From Chitinophaga ginsengisoli (GTDB lineage Bacteria; Bacteroidota; Bacteroidia; Chitinophagales; Chitinophagaceae): a stretch of 64,000 nt of DNA. Position 1 is the stretch's first letter; every line of letters begins with the position of its first letter. The position numbers were made by a program, and so were the translations under genes. The notes under the pieces were generated by a model, which did not search any database, was not told where the DNA came from, and was given only the letters and a program-made list of their open reading frames with translations. The stretch is from positions 124,001 through 188,000 of the forward strand of contig NZ_PYGK01000001.1 in NCBI RefSeq assembly GCF_003014595.1, given 5' to 3'. Of the stretch, positions 1 through 8,115 are shown one piece after another.

Positions 1-1348
1 TTACACGGAACTTATGCGTTCCGCCTGCACCCAGTCCCAACGCGTCCACACGAATACTGCCTGCTCCCAGGTTTGTAATATCATTATTGGCAATGTCATT
101 ATTAAAGGTCTGTACCTGAATGGCAGCCAATGCAGCTGCAGAAACCAACTGACCGGGGATCTGCAGATCCAATACGATCTGATCTCCGGCTTTATAGTCG
201 CCAGGAAACTTCAGTAACTGCCCTACAGCCGTCAGCGCGCCAACAGGTAGTGAGAGTGTTGAAGCAGTAGTAGTATCCCCGTCAACTGCCCTGGCAGGGT
301 TATTCACAGCACATAATGCGCAGGCAATACCAGCTGTCACGGGGCTTTCTTCCTGATCCGCAAATGTCCATATGGGTCCAATGCCGCCACTGACTTTAAC
401 AGTAACAGGTGTACGAACGGGACTTACAAGTCCGTCGGCCGGATTGGTGGCCGCTACATAATACGTAGTGGTACGTTTTAAAGCAGGTGTTGTAAAACCG
501 CCGCTGTTGAATACAGGCGATCCTCCTTCAGGAGCGGCATACCAGTTGAAGGTAGCCCCCGGGATCCTGATGGAAGACGAGAAAGTAACAGTACCTCCGG
601 AAGTGACAGTGGGAGCTGAGGGATTCACTGTTACAGGAATGAAAGCCGTTGCCTCATAAACACGTAAAGACCCAAACTCGGCGATCAAAGCCGAAAGGCT
701 GATCTGCACCTCATCAAAATTATGTGTAATGGGAACGATAACCCGGAACTTTGGGGTGCTTCCCAAACCAACGCCCAATACGCTTATTCTGACTGTTGCG
801 CTATCCAGTGAGATCTGGTCATTATTGGATACTCCTCCATTAAAAGTATTCACAGACAGCGCCGAAAGAAGCTGCTTTGAATAAATCTGATCGGGAATTT
901 CAAGGTCGAGCGCCACCCGGTCTCCCGCCTGATAGCTACCTGAAAATTTAAGTTTAAGTCCGACACCGCCCACGGCGCCGACCGGCAGCACGAGAGTGGC
1001 CGCGGTATTCAGATTCCCATCAATAGCATTGGCGCCATCGTCCACGCGGCACAAGCCACAGGCCACTCCGAATGTAACGAATGACTGGCTGCCGGCATGG
1101 CTCCACAGGGGCCCTTCGGCAAAATACCTGCCGCCGGAGCGCCAGGCGCTGCTCAATAAGGGGGAATGAGGGTGATGGGAAAGATAATTATCCAACCAGC
1201 TTGCCGCATTGCTGGTCAATGCAGTATTGGTTACGGGTAGTTCCTTTGCGGAAGTTTTACCCAGGGGTAACCCCACCAGCCAGACGAGATAAATAAAAAT
1301 AAGCATAAAAGCTCTCATGGGGCTTTTCAGGGTAGCATTAAAATACAT
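1..1348 (-). CDS. Secreted Ig-like repeat protein, 3' end beyond window
   Basis: The minus strand is open from an ATG at 1348 to the left edge (449 codons), so the C-terminus is missing. In-frame ATGs at 1318 and 1306 are alternatives; from 1318 the protein begins MRAFMLIFIYLVWLVGLPLG, a good signal peptide ending near KTSA. The visible protein has two copies of a unit containing CxLC, then (A/V)DG, then TA(A/S)TL, then LPVGA. Between them lies an Ig-like segment (PSAPTVTSGGTVTFSSS to YYVAATNP) like those found in Bacteroidota surface proteins. By family knowledge such proteins often end in a type IX secretion or gliding-associated C-terminal domain, but that part lies outside the window. Likely exported; substrate or ligand unknown. 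The paired cysteines sit at the same place in both repeats. Confidence 0.72.
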   Translation of the reverse strand, partial: MYFNATLKSPMRAFMLIFIYLVWLVGLPLGKTSAKELPVTNTALTSNAASWLDNYLSHHPHSPLLSSAWRSGGRYFAEGPLWSHAGSQSFVTFGVACGLCRVDDGANAIDGNLNTAATLVLPVGAVGGVGLKLKFSGSYQAGDRVALDLEIPDQIYSKQLLSALSVNTFNGGVSNNDQISLDSATVRISVLGVGLGSTPKFRVIVPITHNFDEVQISLSALIAEFGSLRVYEATAFIPVTVNPSAPTVTSGGTVTFSSSIRIPGATFNWYAAPEGGSPVFNSGGFTTPALKRTTTYYVAATNPADGLVSPVRTPVTVKVSGGIGPIWTFADQEESPVTAGIACALCAVNNPARAVDGDTTTASTLSLPVGALTAVGQLLKFPGDYKAGDQIVLDLQIPGQLVSAAALAAIQVQTFNNDIANNDITNLGAGSIRVDALGLGAGGTHKFRV

Positions 1349-2060
1349 AATATTTAGTATTCAATTGGTTCGGGGTAGTGTGTTTTTCTGGTGTAAAAAA
1401 CATGTACACAGTTCTCCTTCAATCTTAACTCAGGGGCAGGGCTATGAAGCTCAGGGATAAGGATGGGGCGTTACCAGCTTAAAATAAGCTGAATACACCC
1501 AAGGGGTCCTTATGTTGAGGAATATTGAAAATTTGAAAACAACGGGGCGAAAATAGGCTGATAGGATGGTTTAAAAGAAGGTCTTTTTATTCAGTATAGA
1601 AGAGGCTGTTCATTTCGTTCATTCCATGTAAATCAAGTGTTCATTTCATTCACAGCCTGTAAAGTCGGAGAAATAGTATTATATACAGGTTCTTCTGCGA
1701 ATGAGGGTACAACCGGGTTTTTTTTAGAAACGACCGTTTTCAAAAAATATTATGGAGTACTTATGATTTTTTATTAGGAGTGCTCACCATTTGAACTGGC
1801 ATGTATTAGTTCACAACGTTAATTAAATAAACTAATTTTCTTATTTGATAGTTTCAACTGAAAGCAGCTAATCAGGTCATTACCGATAGGCATCATGCAT
1901 TTACGTTAATAATCAGCAGATAGTACATCTTGTTCATTCTAATCTATTTTGTTCATTTCAGCCATTTCTAGATAAACAAATCTGAATCGAAAATGGATAC
2001 GTAAGTTTACCTCAGAATAACCAAATCCATTTACTCAAAATCCATTTTCCTTGTCCCCGT
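1349..2060. other. Non-coding stretch between divergent genes
   Basis: About 710 bases separate the divergently transcribed secreted-protein and NACHT genes. The stretch is AT-rich. I see no convincing ORF, RNA gene or strong hairpin, and no clean TTTG-N19-TAnnTTTG promoter. It presumably holds the promoters of both neighbours. Confidence 0.5.
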
Positions 2061-4640
2061 ATGATAGATCTCTCCTATGACTTTATCATAACATTACAGA
2101 ATGAAGTATCCCGTAAGTTTGGCGCAGATACCATCACACCCAGTGATTGCAAGCGTCTTTCTGATTTAATAAGGGATGAAACCACAAAGGCGGTCAGTGA
2201 AACAACTCTCAAAAGAGTATTTGGTTTTGCTACCACCAAACATAGTTTCTCGCGCTATACGCTCAACACGTTGGCGCAGTACTGCAATTACAAGGACTGG
2301 GATGATTTTCAGGCCCAGCATTATGTTCAGACCGACGGTAATGAACTGAACGACAGCAAGTGGCTGGAGTTAAAAAACAAGGCCGTTACCATCTCACATT
2401 ATACCATACTTACGTTAAAGAACAGGTCAGGCATTCCCTTTGCCCTGACTGTTCCCCGCCCTTCCTGCTTTGCACATATCGAACGTTTCCTGGAAAGCGA
2501 CTACGCCGCAACTGCGCTGATAGCACCTTCAGGCTGGGGCAAATCGGTCACTCTCGTGCATATGGCAGAACATTTCTGGTTTAGCAAGGACGCCAAGTTT
2601 AAAAAAGATATCTGCTGGTTTATTCATGCGCATGCGGCGGGTAGCCTCCTGTTACGGGGTTTCTCCCTGGCTACCTGGCTGGATAATCAGCTGAATCTCG
2701 GTGCGGGAGAAAACTTCAGGGAGTACTTCGCTTCCCATTTTGATAAGCTACGGGGAAGGCTGATATTAATAATAGACGGGTTTGACGAGATCACCATTGC
2801 GGGCGACAAACTGAAGTTGCTATACACCAAACTGGAAGAATTCGTGTACTCGAACGACCTGTTCCCCTGGGTAAAAGTGATCCTTTCCATTCGCAGCAGC
2901 ACCTGGTCTGATATCTTCCAGCATTCACTTCAGTATCCGGCCTTCAGGAGATACTGGTATCTGGGACCGGAAATGGACGAAGAAACCAGTATCAACCTCC
3001 CTTCTCTCACAGAACAGGAGGTGAAGTCGGTATTATATAATCATCGTATTGACCCTGCCACTGTACGCACTTTCAGCGAAGGTTTCCTGCAGAAATTACG
3101 ATTCCCTTATTATCTGCAGTTATTCTGTCAACTGAATACCGGTCCGGAACAGCACTTTGTCAGTGAACATCTCAGTCTTTTTGAGATGATCTCCAAGTTT
3201 GTACAGACCAAGGTGTTCAACACACCGACCAATACCTTTAAGGTCAGGATCATCGAAAAAATGCTATGGCTGCTCGATCTTGGCAAAGCAGGACAGCATA
3301 CCGACAAGAACCTGCTGCTGAATAAAAATGCAGACCTTTTCCCGGCATACAAAGAACTACTGGCAGATAATATACTCGTGGAGGAGAACCTTAGCCAGGA
3401 GGTCATGTTTCTCGTTAAAGTGCGCTTTGCGCACCAGTTCCTACTCGAATACTTTTCAGCCATGCATTATATCAAACAGGCCGGCGACCTGATTGATGAA
3501 CATATGCTGCAAAAGATCGCCAAACAGCTGCCGTCATCTTCCTACCGCGTAGGCATATTTAAATGGCTGCTGCGTTATGCTATCAACAACGATCAGCCGG
3601 AAGTGATCCATAAGATCTTCTACCTGCCTTTGAGCACAATGGAAAAATCTTACCTGCTGGAATATCTCGCGTTGCATTATCAACATGAAGGTGAAAAGCA
3701 GACCGTACTGAATACGGTATTCCCCCAGGGATATTTCCGTAGAAATCCGCTAAGTCGTTTCATTAACGATAATTTCCTGCACTTCGGGAAAAAGAAGGTG
3801 CTCAACGCACTGCTCGATCTGTCAGAAATGCCTGATGATAAACTGAAGATCCGCAGCATCCTTTTCACAATGTCATTATTACAACTGGATGCGGAACAAT
3901 GTGAACAGGAGCTGAGCAATATCAAGAAACTCATTTCCCCGGAAACGATCGATGACGAGGTGTGGGTATCTCCCTATGATCTCTACCTCTTTATATATGA
4001 GTATCTGAAATTTGGGATCATCAATGAAAATATAAAAGACAAGATCTATAACTATTCTCGTTATTTAACCGGCAGTACGAGGCATGCACCCACCGTTGCG
4101 CAGGAGATGGTATTCCGGATGACCGGTATGGCTTTCGCCCTACTGAATGACAATACACATATATTCAATTATACAAAGCGGATATTTGATTGCTTCCCCG
4201 CACTGGTACATCAACGCACCAATCCCCTGCGCGTATCACTGTTGTGCTGGCAGGCGCTGGCTCACCTCCACCTTGATAACCTGGCCCTGGCAAATAAAAT
4301 ATGTCAGCATACGGACAAGCTGATAAAGACATATCCGTTTGACTTCACCAGCGGACGGCATATTGAAGTATTGCAGAAGATGATCCTGGCAGAAGTATAT
4401 TATAAGGAAAAGGAATTAAACAGGGCCATCCGTACCGCTGAAGCAGCCATTGAGATTTCCCAGAAAATGGATTTCAAATTATTACTGCTGACCGGATTTA
4501 AACTGCTTAATAAAATGTACGCGCAGGTCCGCTTTGACAAACAATATAATCAGACCCAACAACAAATGACACTGATCAATAAAAGTACCTCCTTCAAACA
4601 TTTCGATAAGGTACTGGCTACTGTAACCCAAACCAGCTAA
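2061..4640 (+). CDS. NACHT/STAND-type ATPase with helical C-terminus
   Basis: 859 residues. Residues about 1-85 form a conserved all-helical N-terminal domain (TPSDCKRLSDLI, SETTLKRVFGF, YTLNTLAQYC) that looks like a helix-turn-helix-type module; I do not know its function. The NTPase core follows: Walker A APSGWGKS near residue 155 and Walker B LILIIDGFDE near 234, which is the NACHT pattern of hydrophobics followed by DGxDE. The C-terminal 450 residues look helical and TPR-like, as expected for a STAND sensor region. No transmembrane segment is evident. STAND NTPases act as ligand-triggered switches; in bacteria many NACHT proteins are antiphage sensors whose effector is N-terminal. Here no recognisable nuclease or protease effector is fused, so a regulatory role is equally possible. 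The gene stands alone, with about 110 bases to the next start. Confidence 0.75.
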   Translation: MIDLSYDFIITLQNEVSRKFGADTITPSDCKRLSDLIRDETTKAVSETTLKRVFGFATTKHSFSRYTLNTLAQYCNYKDWDDFQAQHYVQTDGNELNDSKWLELKNKAVTISHYTILTLKNRSGIPFALTVPRPSCFAHIERFLESDYAATALIAPSGWGKSVTLVHMAEHFWFSKDAKFKKDICWFIHAHAAGSLLLRGFSLATWLDNQLNLGAGENFREYFASHFDKLRGRLILIIDGFDEITIAGDKLKLLYTKLEEFVYSNDLFPWVKVILSIRSSTWSDIFQHSLQYPAFRRYWYLGPEMDEETSINLPSLTEQEVKSVLYNHRIDPATVRTFSEGFLQKLRFPYYLQLFCQLNTGPEQHFVSEHLSLFEMISKFVQTKVFNTPTNTFKVRIIEKMLWLLDLGKAGQHTDKNLLLNKNADLFPAYKELLADNILVEENLSQEVMFLVKVRFAHQFLLEYFSAMHYIKQAGDLIDEHMLQKIAKQLPSSSYRVGIFKWLLRYAINNDQPEVIHKIFYLPLSTMEKSYLLEYLALHYQHEGEKQTVLNTVFPQGYFRRNPLSRFINDNFLHFGKKKVLNALLDLSEMPDDKLKIRSILFTMSLLQLDAEQCEQELSNIKKLISPETIDDEVWVSPYDLYLFIYEYLKFGIINENIKDKIYNYSRYLTGSTRHAPTVAQEMVFRMTGMAFALLNDNTHIFNYTKRIFDCFPALVHQRTNPLRVSLLCWQALAHLHLDNLALANKICQHTDKLIKTYPFDFTSGRHIEVLQKMILAEVYYKEKELNRAIRTAEAAIEISQKMDFKLLLLTGFKLLNKMYAQVRFDKQYNQTQQQMTLINKSTSFKHFDKVLATVTQTS

Positions 4641-4709
4641 CTACAAATCAATATAATATAAAGGAATTCCGCCATAAAAAGAAGTGCTTTTTACAGCAGA
4701 TCACATTTT

Positions 4710-4735
4710 TTTGCAATTCATCTGGCATAATTTTG
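4710..4735 (+). promoter_or_regulatory. Weak candidate promoter for 4753 gene
   Basis: TAATTTTG at 4728-4735 fits the Bacteroidota -7 box TAnnTTTG exactly and lies 17 bases before the chosen ATG. The nearest TTTG (4710-4713) is only 14 bases upstream, shorter than the usual spacing of about 19, so the call is weak. Confidence 0.3.
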
Positions 4736-4752
4736 CGTTATTGCATACCATA

Positions 4753-5661
4753 ATGGCCATTGATGAAAGTAAATACACTACATTCCAACAATTTCTGCTC
4801 AATCTCCTGAGCCTGTTGACCATTGTACCATTAGCACCTTACCTCAACCGGTATATTCCTCCATTAGTGGTACAAGGCTGGCACATGGATATGTTTGTTG
4901 CTGTGTTGATCGCCTTCCTGTTCACCCGTCTGTTGCTCTGGATCTTTAAGCCACTGATCATTCCGGCCTTTGTGCTTGTGTGCAGCATATTGTCTGTTAA
5001 TTATTTCACGGATAATTATTCCTTTGTTAATGTACTGAATGATTATAAAGGAATGGTACAGGGTAACTGGGGCGCCAAGAACAACAAGCAATTCGACATC
5101 CTCAGCCTTTACCCCAGGCGTGTGGAAACTTATCGTGATAAAACAGTAAGAGGCATACAGGATAAGGTCAATTATAAAGATTCCATTGTTCGCAATTTTT
5201 CCGTAGCACACTCTGTGGAAGATTTTGATGAGTATTTTCCAAAATACGGGAAAGTGTCCCGTTATCTTGCGTTGTTCCATTATATAAACAGGCATTTCAA
5301 ATACGTACCGGATACACATCGTGACGAATATTTTGCGACTCCTATGGAAACCATCCAGAATGGCCTGGGAGGAGATTGTGATGACCATTCTATCCTGATG
5401 GCTTCCTGCCTGCAATCTATCGGTGCGCGTTGCCGCATTGTACTCATACAGGGACATGCCTATCCCGAGCTCTATTGCGGCAGCAAAGAGGATTTTGAGA
5501 TTATCAAACAGGCGATTGTCACTTTGTTTCCGCAACCTCCCGTGAAGGAGATCCACTACCACGAAATGAAAGGCGAATACTGGATAAACCTTGATTATAC
5601 TGCCCGTCATCCAGGCGGCAAGTATATGAACGATAAGGTTTATGCGTTGATTGAATTATGA
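4753..5661 (+). CDS. Membrane-anchored transglutaminase-like protein
   Basis: I start this gene at the ATG at 4753 (MAIDESKYTTF); a GTG at 4684 in the same frame would add 23 residues but leaves the -7-like box inside the gene. Two hydrophobic segments in the first 100 residues (around LLSLLTIVPLAPYL and MDMFVAVLIAFLFTRLLLW through LVCSILSV) predict membrane anchoring. The C-terminal domain has the Cys-His-Asp arrangement of transglutaminase/papain-like folds: GGDCDDHSILMASCL, then GHAYPE, then WINLDYTA. The activity (protease, deamidase or cross-linker) cannot be read from sequence. The ClC gene starts 19 bases downstream, so the two are probably co-transcribed. Confidence 0.7.
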   Translation: MAIDESKYTTFQQFLLNLLSLLTIVPLAPYLNRYIPPLVVQGWHMDMFVAVLIAFLFTRLLLWIFKPLIIPAFVLVCSILSVNYFTDNYSFVNVLNDYKGMVQGNWGAKNNKQFDILSLYPRRVETYRDKTVRGIQDKVNYKDSIVRNFSVAHSVEDFDEYFPKYGKVSRYLALFHYINRHFKYVPDTHRDEYFATPMETIQNGLGGDCDDHSILMASCLQSIGARCRIVLIQGHAYPELYCGSKEDFEIIKQAIVTLFPQPPVKEIHYHEMKGEYWINLDYTARHPGGKYMNDKVYALIEL

Positions 5662-5680
5662 TTGAAAGAAAATATTAGTA

Positions 5681-7525
5681 ATGAGCCAATTCAAAACGAT
5701 TAGGAAGTATCATTCTTTCTTCAAGTTTAAGCGTGACTTTGAACGATATAGTTTAGGAAAGGTCCGAAGCTACGAGATTATTATTCACTGGCTGCACAAG
5801 GTATTAAGCAGAAGTCAGTTCCTTATATTATCAGGTATCCTGGTTGGGCTTGGAGCCGGAATGGCAGGAGTAGTGCTTAAAGTGCTTGTACACTATATAC
5901 ACTATTTTATTACCCATAAAGTATATTTCAGTACACAGATTATTTTTTATGCCGTCTTTCCCTTCCTGGGCATTGTGCTGACCACTATGCTGGTGATCTG
6001 GGGTTTCAAAGGCCAGTCCAGAAAAGGTATTGGTCTTATTCTCCATGAAATTGCACAGAATTCCAGTCTTATTCCGCCGGTAAAGATGTACTCTCAGATC
6101 ATGCAGAGCGCTATCACCGTAGGACTGGGAGGCTCCGCCGGATTGGAAAGCCCTATTGCGGTGACAGGCGCAGCTATCGGTAGTAACTACGCACGCAACT
6201 ACCACCTGGGATACAAGGAAAGAACGTTGCTATTGGCAGCCGGCGCTACTTCCGGTATTGCCGCAGCTTTCAATGCTCCTATTGCCGGGGTGATGTTCGC
6301 CTTCGAGATCCTGTTGACAGGAGTTGTTTTCTCAGACTTCATTCCACTGATACTAGCCGCAGTATGTGGTAGTTTATTATCAAAGGTCATTCTGCAGGAG
6401 GAAGTATTATTCCATTTTGAAACCAGGCAGCCATTCAATTATCACAATGTTCCCTTCTACATTGGTTTGGGATTGTTATCTGCATTATACGCCCGTTACT
6501 TCATTGTTATATCGCAGCGTGTTGAACATTTTATTAAAGGTCTGCAGTGGTCTGTTTTGCAGAAAGCCATTTTAGGAGGGCTGATCGTATCTGCTCTATG
6601 TGTGCTGATGCCTCCATTATTCGGAGAAGGATATACCAGCGTAAAATTGCTGGCAGGAGGACATTCCGACGAAATCATTCAGAATAGCTTTTTCAGATAT
6701 ATTCCTACGCAAAACTGGATACTGCTGTTATTCACCGGTTGCATCTGTTTACTGAAAGTATTTGCGACCGCCTTCACCATTCATAGTGGTGGTAATGGTG
6801 GTAACTTTGCCCCTTCTCTTTTTGCAGGTGGTTTCCTGGGATACTTCTTTGCCCTGTTGTGCACGCACCTGGGATTCCATGATGTTCCCTTCACCAACCT
6901 GGTAATTGTAGGAATGGCCGGTGTTATGAGTGGAGTGATGTATGCACCGCTGACCGCTATTTTCCTCATCGCGGAAGCTAGTTCCGGGTATGATCTTTTT
7001 ATCCCGCTGATGATCGTATCCACCACTTCATTCCTGCTGGCGAAATGGTTCTCGCCTATTTCTCCTGAGTTAAAACACCTGGCGGATAAAGGAAAGATCT
7101 TCACCAGGGCGCATGATAAAAATATCCTCTCAGTCCTCAAACTGGAGGAGCTGGTAGAAAAAGACATCCAGCGGATATCTTCCGGTGAAACACTCAGACA
7201 ACTGATCGAACTGGTGAAAGAGGGCCATCGTAATATAATTGGCGTGGTAGGACCCGACGGACGGCTGGATGGCGTTATCACGCTGGACGATATACGGCAG
7301 ATCATGTTCACACCCTCTCTGTACGATACCATGAGCATCAGACAATTAATGAAAGCTCCTCTCGCGGTCATTGATATCCGGGATAATGTAGCAGATGTAA
7401 TTAATAAATTTGACGAAGTACATACCTGGAACCTTCCGGTCACTGATGAGGGCCGGCTGGTAGGCTTTGTTTCCAAATCAGGTATACTTAATCAATATAG
7501 ATTATTATTGCAGGAGTATTCATGA
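5681..7525 (+). CDS. ClC-family chloride channel/antiporter with CBS domains
   Basis: 614 residues. Polytopic ClC core at about residues 45-450 with the selectivity-filter signatures GSAGLESP, AAFNAPIAGVMFAFE, and GGNGGNFAPSLFAGG. The C-terminal 130 residues carry two CBS motifs (ISSGETLRQLIELV and APLAVIDIRDNVADVI), cytosolic modules that bind adenine nucleotides and tune gating. The external gating glutamate is kept (GLESP corresponds to GREGP of the E. coli protein). The position of the internal proton glutamate (the second E of IIEEMR) appears to be Ile in FAFEILLTG, which would favour a channel or uncoupled transport; this rests on a hand alignment. Probably in an operon with the upstream transglutaminase-like gene and close to the kef-like pair, which suggests ion homeostasis. 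Confidence 0.88.
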   Translation: MSQFKTIRKYHSFFKFKRDFERYSLGKVRSYEIIIHWLHKVLSRSQFLILSGILVGLGAGMAGVVLKVLVHYIHYFITHKVYFSTQIIFYAVFPFLGIVLTTMLVIWGFKGQSRKGIGLILHEIAQNSSLIPPVKMYSQIMQSAITVGLGGSAGLESPIAVTGAAIGSNYARNYHLGYKERTLLLAAGATSGIAAAFNAPIAGVMFAFEILLTGVVFSDFIPLILAAVCGSLLSKVILQEEVLFHFETRQPFNYHNVPFYIGLGLLSALYARYFIVISQRVEHFIKGLQWSVLQKAILGGLIVSALCVLMPPLFGEGYTSVKLLAGGHSDEIIQNSFFRYIPTQNWILLLFTGCICLLKVFATAFTIHSGGNGGNFAPSLFAGGFLGYFFALLCTHLGFHDVPFTNLVIVGMAGVMSGVMYAPLTAIFLIAEASSGYDLFIPLMIVSTTSFLLAKWFSPISPELKHLADKGKIFTRAHDKNILSVLKLEELVEKDIQRISSGETLRQLIELVKEGHRNIIGVVGPDGRLDGVITLDDIRQIMFTPSLYDTMSIRQLMKAPLAVIDIRDNVADVINKFDEVHTWNLPVTDEGRLVGFVSKSGILNQYRLLLQEYS

Positions 7526-7565
7526 TCTTCATCCGTCGGATCATGCTTGAAATTTAATCCGGTTT

Positions 7566-8114
7566 ATGGCCAAAATTCTGATCTTATTTGCGCATCCTGC
7601 ATTTGAAAAATCCAGGGTGCATTCACAATTAGTGGCTGCCATACGCGGCATGCAAGGTGTGACCCTGCATGACCTTTACGAGGTGTACCCTGATATGAAT
7701 ATTGATGTGAGACATGAGCAATCCTTACTCCTGCAGCACGACATCATATTATTTCAGCACCCTTTATACTGGTACAGCGCTCCCGCTATCATCAAACAAT
7801 GGCAGGACCTCGTTCTGGAACATGGCTGGGCCTATGGCCGCACAGGGACTGCGTTACGGGGTAAAATAGCCGGCAATGTCATTTCAGCCGGCGCTCAGGA
7901 AACATCATACAGTAAAGAGGGATGGCATCACTTTACCATCAATGAATTCCTTCTGCCATTCAAACAAACAGCGATACTATGTAACATGCAGTATATCGAT
8001 CCGTTTGTTGTTTACGGCACACACCGGCTGTCCTATACCGGTATCCTGGAGCAGGCCGTTTCTTATAAACAAATGCTGGAAAGGCTAAGGGACGGACAAC
8101 CAAAAATTCAATAA
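7566..8114 (+). CDS. kefF: KefF-like NAD(P)H:quinone oxidoreductase
   Basis: 182 residues, flavodoxin-like fold: N-terminal beta strand MAKILILFAHPAFEKSRV (the phosphate-binding HPxxxxS region), then DIILFQHPLYWYSAPAIIKQW, the signature of the NQO/KefF group, and GWAYG. The family reduces quinones with FMN/FAD and NAD(P)H; KefF is also the ancillary subunit that activates KefC. The KefC-like gene starts one base after this stop codon, the same pairing as in enterobacteria, which strongly supports the ancillary role. Cytoplasmic or peripheral at the inner membrane. Confidence 0.85.
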   Translation: MAKILILFAHPAFEKSRVHSQLVAAIRGMQGVTLHDLYEVYPDMNIDVRHEQSLLLQHDIILFQHPLYWYSAPAIIKQWQDLVLEHGWAYGRTGTALRGKIAGNVISAGAQETSYSKEGWHHFTINEFLLPFKQTAILCNMQYIDPFVVYGTHRLSYTGILEQAVSYKQMLERLRDGQPKIQ

Positions 8115-8115
8115 C

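Noticed and set aside
4864..5610. 248-codon minus-strand ORF opposite the transglutaminase-like gene
   Set aside because: The plus-strand frame has the Cys-His-Asp motifs and membrane helices; the minus frame has none.
6781..7476. 231-codon minus-strand ORF opposite the ClC gene
   Set aside because: Shadow of the CBS region of the channel; Ser-rich and featureless.
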